A DNA stretch of 64,000 nt from contig NZ_JAEKMH010000001.1 of the NCBI RefSeq assembly GCF_016411825.1, positions 496,001-560,000 on the forward strand, in the 5' to 3' direction. Every line of letters starts with the position of its first letter. Position 1 is the first letter of the stretch. The notes under the pieces were generated by a model, which did not search any database, was not told the origin of the DNA, and worked only from the letters and a program-made list of their open reading frames with translations. Of the stretch, positions 34,774-43,121 are shown piece after piece. Both the position numbers and the translations under genes were made by a program. The DNA comes from Devosia sediminis (GTDB taxonomy: Bacteria > Pseudomonadota > Alphaproteobacteria > Rhizobiales > Devosiaceae).

Positions 34774-35691
34774 ATGGCTCACGCGCACGAAGGAACGGCG
34801 GATCGATCGCCCGATCGCGGCCACCGTTTGCTGATCGCCCTGGCGCTGAACCTCGGCATTACCGTTGCCGAAGTCGTCGGCGGCGTTCTTTCGGGATCGC
34901 TGGCGCTCATAGCCGATGCGGCGCACAATCTCTCCGATGCCGGAGCGGTGCTGGTCTCCTATATCGCCTGGCGCATCTCCAGGCGCGCCGCCAACGAAAA
35001 GCGGACCTTCGGCTATGCCCGGGCCGAGACGGTCGGAGCGCTCATCAACCTCACTGCGCTCATCATGATCGGCCTCTACCTGCTCTACGAAGCGGGTTCC
35101 CGCCTGTTCGAGCCGACAGAAGTCGTGGCCACGACGGTATTGATCGTGGGAGCCATCGCCTTCGTCGAGGACGTCGCCGCCGCCTGGGTGTTGCGCAAGG
35201 ATCTCGGCAGCCTCAACGTGCGCAGCACCTTCCTGCACATGATCGCCGATGCCCTAGCCACGGTGGCGGTGATAGCCAGCGGCGTCGCGATCATGGTCTG
35301 GGGCCCGGCTGTCTCATGGATCGACCCCGTCGTCACCGCCATGATCGCGGTCTACGTCCTCATCCATGCGTCGCGGGAAATCCGCGAGGCGATCGCGGTG
35401 CTGATGGACAGCGCGCCGAAAGGTTTCCACCACGACGAACTGGTCGCAAGGCTGCAAGGCACTGCCGGCGTATCGGACGTGCATCACCTCCACGTCTGGC
35501 GCATCAGCGAGGATCGGACCGCTCTGCAAGTCCACCTGATCGTCGATGAGCCCGAACTATCCGCGGCGACCGCGCTGAAGGAACGGCTGAAGCGGGAATT
35601 GCACGACGATTTCGACATCGACCACGCGACCATCGAGATCGAGGCCGCTGACGGCATCGAACACGACACGGACCTCGTTCGTAAGGAGTGA
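34774..35691 (+). CDS. Cation diffusion facilitator (CzcD/ZitB-like)
   Basis: The 305-residue protein has six membrane segments, the metal-site motifs ADAAHNLSDAGA in segment II and FLHMIADALATVAV in segment V, and a C-terminal ferredoxin-like regulatory domain (VHHLHVWRISEDRTALQVH). CDF proteins export Zn2+, Cd2+ or Co2+ in exchange for protons. GAGGAGGCTCGA precedes the ATG. It is the third gene of the MerR-promoted dsb operon. Confidence 0.92.
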   Translation: MAHAHEGTADRSPDRGHRLLIALALNLGITVAEVVGGVLSGSLALIADAAHNLSDAGAVLVSYIAWRISRRAANEKRTFGYARAETVGALINLTALIMIGLYLLYEAGSRLFEPTEVVATTVLIVGAIAFVEDVAAAWVLRKDLGSLNVRSTFLHMIADALATVAVIASGVAIMVWGPAVSWIDPVVTAMIAVYVLIHASREIREAIAVLMDSAPKGFHHDELVARLQGTAGVSDVHHLHVWRISEDRTALQVHLIVDEPELSAATALKERLKRELHDDFDIDHATIEIEAADGIEHDTDLVRKE

Positions 35692-35723
35692 GGAAGCCTC
35701 GCGCGGGTCCCTCCCGCCCGCAA

Positions 35724-36032
35724 TCAAACGTCGGCTTCTTCGTCGAGATGGGCGACGACATTTGCCAGAATGCTTCTGACATGGTCGTCCCCGACCCTGT
35801 AGAATACCCACTTGCCGTCCCGCTCGCGAGCGACGAGCCCGGCACCGCGCAACAGGCGCAGGTGGCGGCTCACCGAGGTCTGCTGGAGCGAGAGCTCGTC
35901 CGCGATCCGGCCAACGGCCTTCGCTTCCTCGAGGCAGCACAGCAATATCCCGAGCCTTGTGGGGTCACCCAGCAGACGGAATATCTCCGACATATCGCAC
36001 AATACACGGTTGGCGATCGGCGCGGTTCGCAA
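35724..36032 (-). CDS. ArsR-family transcriptional regulator
   Basis: The 102-residue winged-helix protein has the family core FRLLGDPTRLGILLCCLEEA and the recognition helix LSLQQTSVSRHLRLLRGAGLV. A TTG start at 36,032 is chosen because GAGAGGAAA lies seven bases upstream; an internal ATG at 35,993 would remove the first helix. The CC pair after the first helix is a possible thiophilic-metal site. It converges on the CDF gene and overlaps no other real gene. Confidence 0.85.
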   Translation of the reverse strand: MRTAPIANRVLCDMSEIFRLLGDPTRLGILLCCLEEAKAVGRIADELSLQQTSVSRHLRLLRGAGLVARERDGKWVFYRVGDDHVRSILANVVAHLDEEADV

Positions 36033-36148
36033 CGGCTTTTCCTCTCGGCTCGTACGACCGGATGGTAAGGAGGGTTTCGGCTGTCGTCGATCACATCTGC
36101 GGCACGGAAAACCTTCCGGTAACCCCGCCGCCATATGGTTGCCGAAAA

Positions 36149-36940
36149 ATGAACGGGACCGCCATGCCAAGCTTCGCCTTCCGGGCCCTCGTCCTGCTGA
36201 TCTCCGTGATCGTCCTCTCGGCGTGCAGCAGCCAGTTCGTCGGGGACAACCGCCATATGGTCCCGCTCAGCCGCGACACGGTGCAACGCCTGGCGGCGAT
36301 GGGATCGTCGCCGACCGAGCCCATGGTGATCCGCGTCTACAAGCAGAGCTCGGAACTGGAGGTCTGGAAGCGGACCAATACCGGCGATTATGCCTTGTTC
36401 AAGACCTACGAGATCTGCAACTGGTCGGGCGAGCTCGGACCCAAGTTCCGCGAAGGCGACTACCAGTCCCCCGAGGGCTTCTACGACGTCACGCCTGGGC
36501 TGATGAACCCGAAATCGTCCTACTGGCTGTCGTTCAACGTCGGCTTCCCGAACAAGTTCGACCGTGCCTGGGGCCGCACCGGCACCAACCTCATGATCCA
36601 CGGCGACTGCAAGTCGGTAGGCTGCTATGCCGTGACCGACGACCAGATCAAGGAAATCTACGCCCTGGCGCGCGAATCCTTCACGGGAGGCAATCGTTCC
36701 TTCCAGGTGCAATTGCTGCCCTTCCGCATGACGGACGCCAACATGGCGGCCAATGCCTCAAGTCCGCACGCGGCCTTCTGGGCCAACCTCAAGGAAGGCA
36801 CCGATCTCTTCGATCGGAACCGCAAGCCGCCCGACTGGGACGTCTGCGAAAAGCGCTACGTGTTCAACCGCAATGATCCGCGTACCAACCCGCTCGATCC
36901 CCTCGGCGCCTGTCCTGCAGCATCGGACGATCGGGTCTAG
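36149..36940 (+). CDS. L,D-transpeptidase lipoprotein (YafK-like)
   Basis: The 263-residue protein has a hydrophobic signal ending in a lipobox (VIVLSACSS), so it should be lipid-anchored. The YkuD catalytic motif is HGDCKSVGCYAV, with His, Ser-x-Gly and Cys all present. YafK/DpaA-type enzymes act on 3-3 cross-links or detach bound lipoprotein from peptidoglycan. Either the ATG at 36,149 or at 36,164 could be the start. Confidence 0.8.
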   Translation: MNGTAMPSFAFRALVLLISVIVLSACSSQFVGDNRHMVPLSRDTVQRLAAMGSSPTEPMVIRVYKQSSELEVWKRTNTGDYALFKTYEICNWSGELGPKFREGDYQSPEGFYDVTPGLMNPKSSYWLSFNVGFPNKFDRAWGRTGTNLMIHGDCKSVGCYAVTDDQIKEIYALARESFTGGNRSFQVQLLPFRMTDANMAANASSPHAAFWANLKEGTDLFDRNRKPPDWDVCEKRYVFNRNDPRTNPLDPLGACPAASDDRV

Positions 36941-37030
36941 CCGCCGTTTCCCACCGTACTTGCTCGACTCGCCCGACATAGGCAGCTTCGAGCCGGCCCG
37001 GCAGAGGCTGCCGTTCGCACAGGTGCACCC

Positions 37031-38428
37031 ATGCGTCACGATTTCAACCCGTTCTCGAAGAGTATTGTCGACATCGTACCCGCCGACCTCGCCGTTCTCA
37101 GGGGCGTGGCAGAGGGGTGGTACGTCGAGTACAAGCGGGAGGTGTCGAATGCGGGCGCCGTTGCAAAGTCCATCTCCGCGTTCGCCAATACCTATGGGGG
37201 ATGGATCTTCTACGGAATTGCGGAGAAGTCCAAGGATGATGCCGTCGCGGGCGAATTCCCGGGCATCCCGCGACAGGAGGCCGACGCCCTGCTGCAGCGC
37301 ATTCGCCAGAGCGCTGCGAACCATATCCAGCCGACGCCGTATTTCGAGGCGAAGGCGCTGTTCGGTCCCGAGCCCGGCATCGGTCTGCCGGAAGATCGCT
37401 GCGTGGTCGCCGTCCGCGTGCCATGGGGCGCGGATGCCCCATTCATCCACAAGGACGGTCGGATCTATAGGCGCGTGGCGGACGGCTCGGAACCGCGTCA
37501 CGAAACGGATCGCCACATGCTCGATCTTCTGTCGGCACGCTCCACCAAGGTCACCGACCATTTCGCGGAATGGACGAACCGCGATCTCGAGACTTCCGAG
37601 GCCGAGGAAGACGTCGCGCATGTCCGCATCTTCCTCATCGCCGATTTCTGGGGCGACCATGAACCCGTGAAGGACGTCCCCATCGGAAAGATCCGGGAGA
37701 TAATGCGGGATACGAGCGGCGACTTCACGCTCTCCTTCGACAACGTCTATCGCGCCACGGGCGCCTATGTCTGCCGACAGGCCCAAATCACCGACCCCCA
37801 GTCCCTGACGCTCACATGGACCCTGCGGACGGACTTCTGCAGCGAGATCGTCGTCCCCCTGCCGAAATTCCGCGGCGGCAATCTCGCGAGCCTGCACGCG
37901 TTGTTCCGGGGATACGATCACGCCGATCGATTCATCGGGCTTTGCCGCCAGCAGCGCTACAAGGATCCGACAGTCATCGACCTGAACCTGCTGATGATCG
38001 TTCTCATGGCGCTGGCCCGGAAGCACCTGGCCTTGGCTAAGGAATTCGGCTGGACCGAGAAGATGTCCGTCAAGATCAGGATAGCAGGCGTGTGGAGGAC
38101 CATCCCCTTCTTCGACGCTACCCATGTGCTGGACGAGTACGAGCAGCACGGACTGGCGCTCAACCTGCGCGACGAAGCGGAGATCCACCCCGGCAAGAGC
38201 CATCACTCCTATTTCGATCTGGCGGCGCCACAGCCCGGAGAGACGGATCAATCCAACGTCATCTGGATCGCAATAGCCCTTTTCGTGCCTATCGCGAGAG
38301 CTCTGGGGGTATCGATGGGGATGGGCGACGAGGAGGACTACGACGCCTTCAAGACATCCATCGTGGATTTCGTCATGGCGGGTCAAAGAGCTATCGGGGT
38401 CCAGAAGACCCGACTCGACCAACGGTGA
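37031..38428 (+). CDS. AlbA_2 (Schlafen-type) domain protein
   Basis: The 465-residue protein begins with an AlbA_2 domain, seen as WYVEYKREVS then ISAFANTYGGWIFYGIAE, the E-x-K and GG-x-x-x-x-GI signature. The remaining 300 or so residues are not recognised. Proteins of this type occur as regulators and in defence contexts, where the domain may bind nucleic acid or act as an RNase. AGGTGCACCC precedes the ATG. It stands alone between metal and nucleotide-metabolism genes. Confidence 0.75.
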   Translation: MRHDFNPFSKSIVDIVPADLAVLRGVAEGWYVEYKREVSNAGAVAKSISAFANTYGGWIFYGIAEKSKDDAVAGEFPGIPRQEADALLQRIRQSAANHIQPTPYFEAKALFGPEPGIGLPEDRCVVAVRVPWGADAPFIHKDGRIYRRVADGSEPRHETDRHMLDLLSARSTKVTDHFAEWTNRDLETSEAEEDVAHVRIFLIADFWGDHEPVKDVPIGKIREIMRDTSGDFTLSFDNVYRATGAYVCRQAQITDPQSLTLTWTLRTDFCSEIVVPLPKFRGGNLASLHALFRGYDHADRFIGLCRQQRYKDPTVIDLNLLMIVLMALARKHLALAKEFGWTEKMSVKIRIAGVWRTIPFFDATHVLDEYEQHGLALNLRDEAEIHPGKSHHSYFDLAAPQPGETDQSNVIWIAIALFVPIARALGVSMGMGDEEDYDAFKTSIVDFVMAGQRAIGVQKTRLDQR

Positions 38429-38718
38429 CGGAAAACCACAACCGGGGCGGGCACACCTTGCCCAAAGCAGCCCTGTGCCGACCGCAGGAACAGCCGCCTC
38501 GACGCCGGCAACTGCAGCGCTCCGTGGAACGCGTTCGTGGTCACGACCATTGGTCGTCCAAGAAACTGTTATCGGCGGCCCGTTGATTTATGCATTTGCT
38601 AACCGAAATGTGGGGATAGAATAATGCAGACGCATCTCGGTAGAAGATTCGGTCGCCGTTCCATGGTATTCATGTTCCGGTAACGTTCCAAATCAGTCCG
38701 AGCAAGACAGGTTTAGCG

Positions 38719-38958
38719 ATGTCCAGGTCCGAGCTCTCACCCATTGCACGTCAGATCGTCGATGGAACTCTGAAGCGAATCGAAGAAGCGCAGTCCCACA
38801 ATCAGCCGATCGACACGACCGCGGCGATGGACACCGTCGTGGGGCGGCTCTACGCGACGATAGGAAACGACTTCGCCGGCACCAACGTGAACAACGCCTT
38901 GATCGAGTTGGCGAGCACGTTGGTCGAAAAGCACCGCGAAGAACTCGTCAACTCCTGA
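38719..38958 (+). CDS. Small helical protein of unknown function
   Basis: A 79-residue, mostly helical protein (MSRSELSPIARQIVDGTLKR...) ending one base before the convergent dGTPase stop codon. No family was recognised. The 290 bases upstream are AT-richer than average and probably contain its promoter, but hold no other gene. Confidence 0.6.
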   Translation: MSRSELSPIARQIVDGTLKRIEEAQSHNQPIDTTAAMDTVVGRLYATIGNDFAGTNVNNALIELASTLVEKHREELVNS

Positions 38959-38959
38959 A

Positions 38960-40333
38960 TCAGGTCATCCGCCCTATCAGCGGGCTGGTGCCGTTGAGCT
39001 TCAGGAACAGTTCGTGGGCGTAACGATCGGTCATCCCCGAGATGTAGTCCGTGATGACCAGAAGCGCCTTGTACTTGTTCAGGCCGGCTGCATCCAAAGC
39101 GGCCCGGGAGTGGCTCGGGAGCAGATCGTAGAGATGGCGCTCCTTGGTCTTGAGATCCTTGCCCGATGCCTTCGACATGGCCATGCCGGTCAGATGCTCG
39201 AGCAGATAGGATAGAATGGTTATGCCGGCGCTCTCGGTCTCGAGCTTTCGCCGTTCCTTGTAGACCTTGTCCCTGCAGGCCTCGGCGATCGCCTCCAGAT
39301 CACCGGCCACGTTGGGATCCTTGATCAGGTCCTGCCCCAGGCTGTCCGCCTCGATCGTATCCTTCATATCGATGAAACGGCGAACCGCGATCTTCGAGAG
39401 ACCCACGATCGCTCCGGACCTCAGGTAGGCGATCCTATCCTGCTCCTCGGCTTCCGGGATTTCGTTATACCGTTTGGGATCGCCGCCTTTCTCCGCCAAC
39501 GGACGAAGCAATGTTTCCGCAGCCTTGAATTGCAGGTGGCCTATCCGAAAAGCGTCCTCGATATCGGTCGTGCGGTAGCAGATGTCATCGGCTGCCTCGA
39601 GGATATGCACGAAGGGATGCCTTGCATATCCTTCCTGCTCCTTATGGGGTATCCCGACAGACTTGAACACCTCCGCGGCAGCATCCCTGTCGTCCCATGT
39701 AAAGCCGAACTTCGATTTTCCCGGCGACTTGTAGCGGGACGAGAAGCGTTTGGTCGATCCATAGGGATACTTGATGAATGATGCCAGCACGGAATTGGTC
39801 AACCGCAGGCCCCCCTGCTCCCGCCAGCCGGCGAGGCGGGTGACGACACGGAAACCCTGGGCATTACCCTCGAAGCCCAAAAAATCCCCGGCATATCGCC
39901 CGTCGCCCATAACGTCGCCGATCGCTCCCTTTTCCTTGTTGTCTTCGAACCATGACTGGATCGCGTACTCGCCGACATGGCCGAAAGGCGGATTCCCGAT
40001 GTCGTGGATGAGGCTCGCGCAGTATACGATGTCGCCCCAATCGACTGGGTTCACCGTATCGTCATCCTTCTGAAGGATGTCCGCTATTCTCGTTGCTATC
40101 GACCGGGCGACATTGGCGACCTCGATGCTGTGGGTCAGTCGCGTCCGCAGATAGTCATAGCTCGGAAAGGGATGGACTTGCGTCTTGCCCTGTAGCCGAC
40201 GAAAAGCACTGCTGTACAGTATCCTTTGCGCATCCTGTTGAAACAGCGTGAAACCTTCGGCGTCAGGATTATCCGCTCCGTCCATTCGATCCTGATAGAA
40301 CCGATCTTTGGTTGTGAGCGTCTTCCAATCCAT
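38960..40333 (-). CDS. dgt: dGTP triphosphohydrolase (Dgt-type HD protein)
   Basis: The 457-residue enzyme has the HD metal site with RTRLTHSIEVANVAR and SLIHDIGNPPFGH, and the N-terminal FRRLQGKTQVHPF signature. It hydrolyses dGTP to deoxyguanosine and tripolyphosphate. Its layout is closer to the classical Dgt type than to the shorter dGTPase-like housekeeping protein of alphaproteobacteria. On an accessory island it could act in anti-phage dNTP depletion, though a general nucleotide role is equally possible. The ATG at 40,333 follows GGGGACGG. Confidence 0.88.
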   Translation of the reverse strand: MDWKTLTTKDRFYQDRMDGADNPDAEGFTLFQQDAQRILYSSAFRRLQGKTQVHPFPSYDYLRTRLTHSIEVANVARSIATRIADILQKDDDTVNPVDWGDIVYCASLIHDIGNPPFGHVGEYAIQSWFEDNKEKGAIGDVMGDGRYAGDFLGFEGNAQGFRVVTRLAGWREQGGLRLTNSVLASFIKYPYGSTKRFSSRYKSPGKSKFGFTWDDRDAAAEVFKSVGIPHKEQEGYARHPFVHILEAADDICYRTTDIEDAFRIGHLQFKAAETLLRPLAEKGGDPKRYNEIPEAEEQDRIAYLRSGAIVGLSKIAVRRFIDMKDTIEADSLGQDLIKDPNVAGDLEAIAEACRDKVYKERRKLETESAGITILSYLLEHLTGMAMSKASGKDLKTKERHLYDLLPSHSRAALDAAGLNKYKALLVITDYISGMTDRYAHELFLKLNGTSPLIGRMT

Positions 40334-40523
40334 TTTCGCCGTCCCCACGCGAGTATTTTACCTGATTAGCGGCGAAGGATTGCGATTGTGTCAATCGTTC
40401 TCATAGGTGGACCCAGCACAATATAGACTGGCAGCGTCTTGCCTTTGACAGCATAGGCAGCTGGAATCCGACAGCAATGTCGTCAGGTGGGGCGGTCTTC
40501 TCGGATGAAATCCCGAGATGCCA

Positions 40524-42479
40524 TCAGGCGTGGGTGGAGCCGCCCGCCGGCATGTCCATGATGGACCGAACCTGTTCCATGGTCCGGCGCAGGTCTTCCA
40601 TGTATTGGGGCGGCAGGGTCTTCGCCCGGGGCAGCTTGATCTCCAGGGGATCGGCGATGCGCCCGTTGATCTCGAGTTCGAAATGCAGGTGATTGCCGGT
40701 GGACCGGCCCGTCGAGCCGACATAGCCGATGACCTGGCCCTGGCGGACGCGGACACCGGGCGTGATGCCGTCGGCGATGGCGTTCATATGCGCATAGGCG
40801 GTCTGATAACCGTTCAGGTGCTTGATCTGCACGTATCTGCCGTACCCGGAATACCACTGCGCCATGTCGACGACGCCATCGGCGGCGGCATAGATCGGCG
40901 TGCCGCGCGGGGCGGCGAAATCCGTCCCCTCGTGGTTCGCATTGCCGCCGTTGAACGGGTCGATGCGTGTTCCCATCGCAGAGGTCAGGCGACCGCCGCC
41001 CTCCAGCGGACGACGCAGCAGGAAGCGCTTGCCGCTCTCGCCCTGCTCGTCGAAGAACGCGACCGTGCCGTCCGGTCCGGCATAGCGATAGAACCGTCGC
41101 TTCGCATTGCCGAGGGAAATCGCGGCATAGAGCAATTGCTCGCTCGCGCCGTCCCCGGGCGCGGCGGTGAGCAGCTCGATCCCGTCGCCGGGCTGCACGC
41201 GGCGGGTCAGGTCCGTATCATAGGCGACGAGGGCCACGATCTGGGAGATGACCTCGTCAGCGACATCGTTGCGGCGGCCCGTCTCCCAGATCGACTGGTA
41301 GATGCTGGGCAGATTGGCCACATCGATCTGCTCGGTGCTTTCCTCCGAGAAGGGGATGTCCGGCGGCGCGAGGGCCACGACGTAGCGACCGGTATCGGTC
41401 AGGGCGACGGTGACCGCGTGCCGATCGCTGTTGGAGGCGTCGTCGTGCAGATAGATGCTGAGCCGGTAAGGAACGAGTCCACCGCCATTGCCGGACGGGC
41501 CGAGCAGGATGCGCAGGCGCGATCCGGCCTCCAGGGTCGAGAGCCGATAGAGGTTGCGGATCATCTCCTGCACTTCCGCTGCGGAGCCAGGTGTGAAACC
41601 ATGGGTGACCAGCGTGTCGAGGAGCGGCCCGGCGACGTCGAGTTTTACGATACGTTCGGACGTCGCCCGGCTGTCTCCGGCCATTGTGGTCTTGGGCACG
41701 ACGGTGACGTTCTCGGCCATTCCGGCCAGCGGCGCGCTGGCTCGCGCGGTCGCGTCCGATCCGAAATAGGCCATCGCGACCCCCGGCTCGGAATAGTCGC
41801 CCCATGAAGTCGCGCCCACATAGGCGGCGGCGATGGCATCGCTGATCGCCCGCCGCGGCACGTAGCCGGACGGGAGGGCGGCATAGCTGATGCTCACCTC
41901 CGCCGCGGGCGCTCCCAGAACGTCGGTGCTGATCTGTATAGCCACCTCGGAAAAGGCATCGTCCGGCAACGCCTCGATATAGTTCTCCGGCGAATAGGCG
42001 ACGACATCGTCCGTCAAGGCGGTCTGCGAGGTGGCCAGGGTGGCCGAGACCCGCACGAAGGATGCGTTGCGGATGACCTCCGAAGCCCCGTCGCTGGCCA
42101 TGACGCTTGCGGAGACGACCTCCCGGTCGGACCGCGTCTCCAGCACCGGTCGCGCCCTGCTCGTCTTGCCGTCAGCGGCAGCCGGCGGCACATCGCGTTC
42201 GACCTCGAGCGATTTGTAGGCGGTCGAGTAGCCCTCGATATCCGAGAACGAGACGTAGAGCGCGGCCCCCATGAGAAGGACCGACGTTAGGCCCGTGAGG
42301 ACGGTTCCGGCGAGCCAGGCGCCGCTCAGTTCCCGCGACCCGGGCTCCTTTCCGTCCGCCGAACGCGTGGTGAGAGCCGCCTCGTCCCTGTAGCCCAGGG
42401 CCCGTGCGCCGAGCCCGTCGAAAGTCCCGACGCGCCGTCTCCCCGATTTCTTGTGCCCGCCCAGCATCTGCCCCGTCAT
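40524..42479 (-). CDS. M23 family metallopeptidase (peptidoglycan hydrolase)
   Basis: The 651-residue protein has one membrane segment near residues 55-75, a long extracytoplasmic region and a C-terminal LytM/M23 domain. Zinc ligands are HEGTDFAAP, then AYAHM and HLHFEL. The Cys-free linker from about residue 270 resembles the M23-associated dimerisation region. The active motifs are intact, so it probably cleaves peptide cross-links. Two ATGs (42,479 and 42,467) are possible starts. It is single, followed by an empty 190-base gap. Confidence 0.85.
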   Translation of the reverse strand: MTGQMLGGHKKSGRRRVGTFDGLGARALGYRDEAALTTRSADGKEPGSRELSGAWLAGTVLTGLTSVLLMGAALYVSFSDIEGYSTAYKSLEVERDVPPAAADGKTSRARPVLETRSDREVVSASVMASDGASEVIRNASFVRVSATLATSQTALTDDVVAYSPENYIEALPDDAFSEVAIQISTDVLGAPAAEVSISYAALPSGYVPRRAISDAIAAAYVGATSWGDYSEPGVAMAYFGSDATARASAPLAGMAENVTVVPKTTMAGDSRATSERIVKLDVAGPLLDTLVTHGFTPGSAAEVQEMIRNLYRLSTLEAGSRLRILLGPSGNGGGLVPYRLSIYLHDDASNSDRHAVTVALTDTGRYVVALAPPDIPFSEESTEQIDVANLPSIYQSIWETGRRNDVADEVISQIVALVAYDTDLTRRVQPGDGIELLTAAPGDGASEQLLYAAISLGNAKRRFYRYAGPDGTVAFFDEQGESGKRFLLRRPLEGGGRLTSAMGTRIDPFNGGNANHEGTDFAAPRGTPIYAAADGVVDMAQWYSGYGRYVQIKHLNGYQTAYAHMNAIADGITPGVRVRQGQVIGYVGSTGRSTGNHLHFELEINGRIADPLEIKLPRAKTLPPQYMEDLRRTMEQVRSIMDMPAGGSTHA

Positions 42480-42625
42480 GTCCCCGCGATTCGTGGGTGG
42501 AATTTGAAGGCATGGAAAAAGGCGGACAATCGGCGACCACGTTCACGACCACGTGATGTCGTGCTGACGCGGTGGGTTTCGGTGCGGTTCCGACCGTATT
42601 GCGCTGAACTGTCGCAGGCCGGGTG

Positions 42626-43054
42626 TCAGGTCTCACCGTGATACCGGCATTTGCCGTGATCGGCCAGGATCTCGATGACCCGGCAGGTCTCGACGCGACC
42701 GTGGCTGCAGCCCTCGACCATGCGCTCCAATTCGTGCTGCAAGGCGGTGAGGCTGGCGATCTTCTTCCTGACCTCCACCAGGTGCGCCTTGGCGATCCCG
42801 TCCGCCTGCTCGCAGGACTGGTCGGGCGAATCCTGCAGCTCCAGCAAGGTCTTGATCTCGTCAATATCGAAACCGAGCTCGCGGGAATGGCGGATGAAGG
42901 TCAGGCGTTCGGTATCCTTGCCGTCGTAGGTGCGCCGTCCGCCATCCGTGCGCGGCGGGGCGGGCAGCAGGCCGATCTGCTCGTAGTAGCGGATGGTCGG
43001 CACCTTCACCCCGCTGGCCTCCGACACCTTGCCGATCGCAATCCCGTGATTCAT
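42626..43054 (-). CDS. MerR-family Zn/Cd/Pb-type regulator (ZntR/PbrR/CadR-like)
   Basis: The 142-residue protein has the MerR wing-helix start (IGKVSEASGVKVPTIRYYEQIGLL) and a dimerisation helix. Metal-site residues are C81, C116, H118 and C124 (in GCSHGRVETC), plus C136. This pattern matches regulators of Zn(II), Cd(II) or Pb(II) exporters. It is divergent from the P-type ATPase operon, with the operator between them. ATG 43,054 is chosen; the frame upstream has no MerR similarity and would cross the operator. Confidence 0.9.
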   Translation of the reverse strand: MNHGIAIGKVSEASGVKVPTIRYYEQIGLLPAPPRTDGGRRTYDGKDTERLTFIRHSRELGFDIDEIKTLLELQDSPDQSCEQADGIAKAHLVEVRKKIASLTALQHELERMVEGCSHGRVETCRVIEILADHGKCRYHGET

Positions 43055-43061
43055 TTTTCGC

Positions 43062-43092
43062 TTGCTCCTATAGCGGCTAGAGCATGTAGGCC
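43062..43092 (+). promoter_or_regulatory. MerR-type promoter/operator of the P-type ATPase operon
   Basis: TTGCTC and TAGGCC boxes are separated by 19 bases, with the dyad GCTCCTATAGCGGCTAGAGC between them. This is the textbook arrangement for MerR activation by DNA untwisting. It begins eight bases from the regulator's own start codon. Confidence 0.88.
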
Positions 43093-43121
43093 GGCACGAA
43101 GGTTTGCAAGGAGCGATTGCG

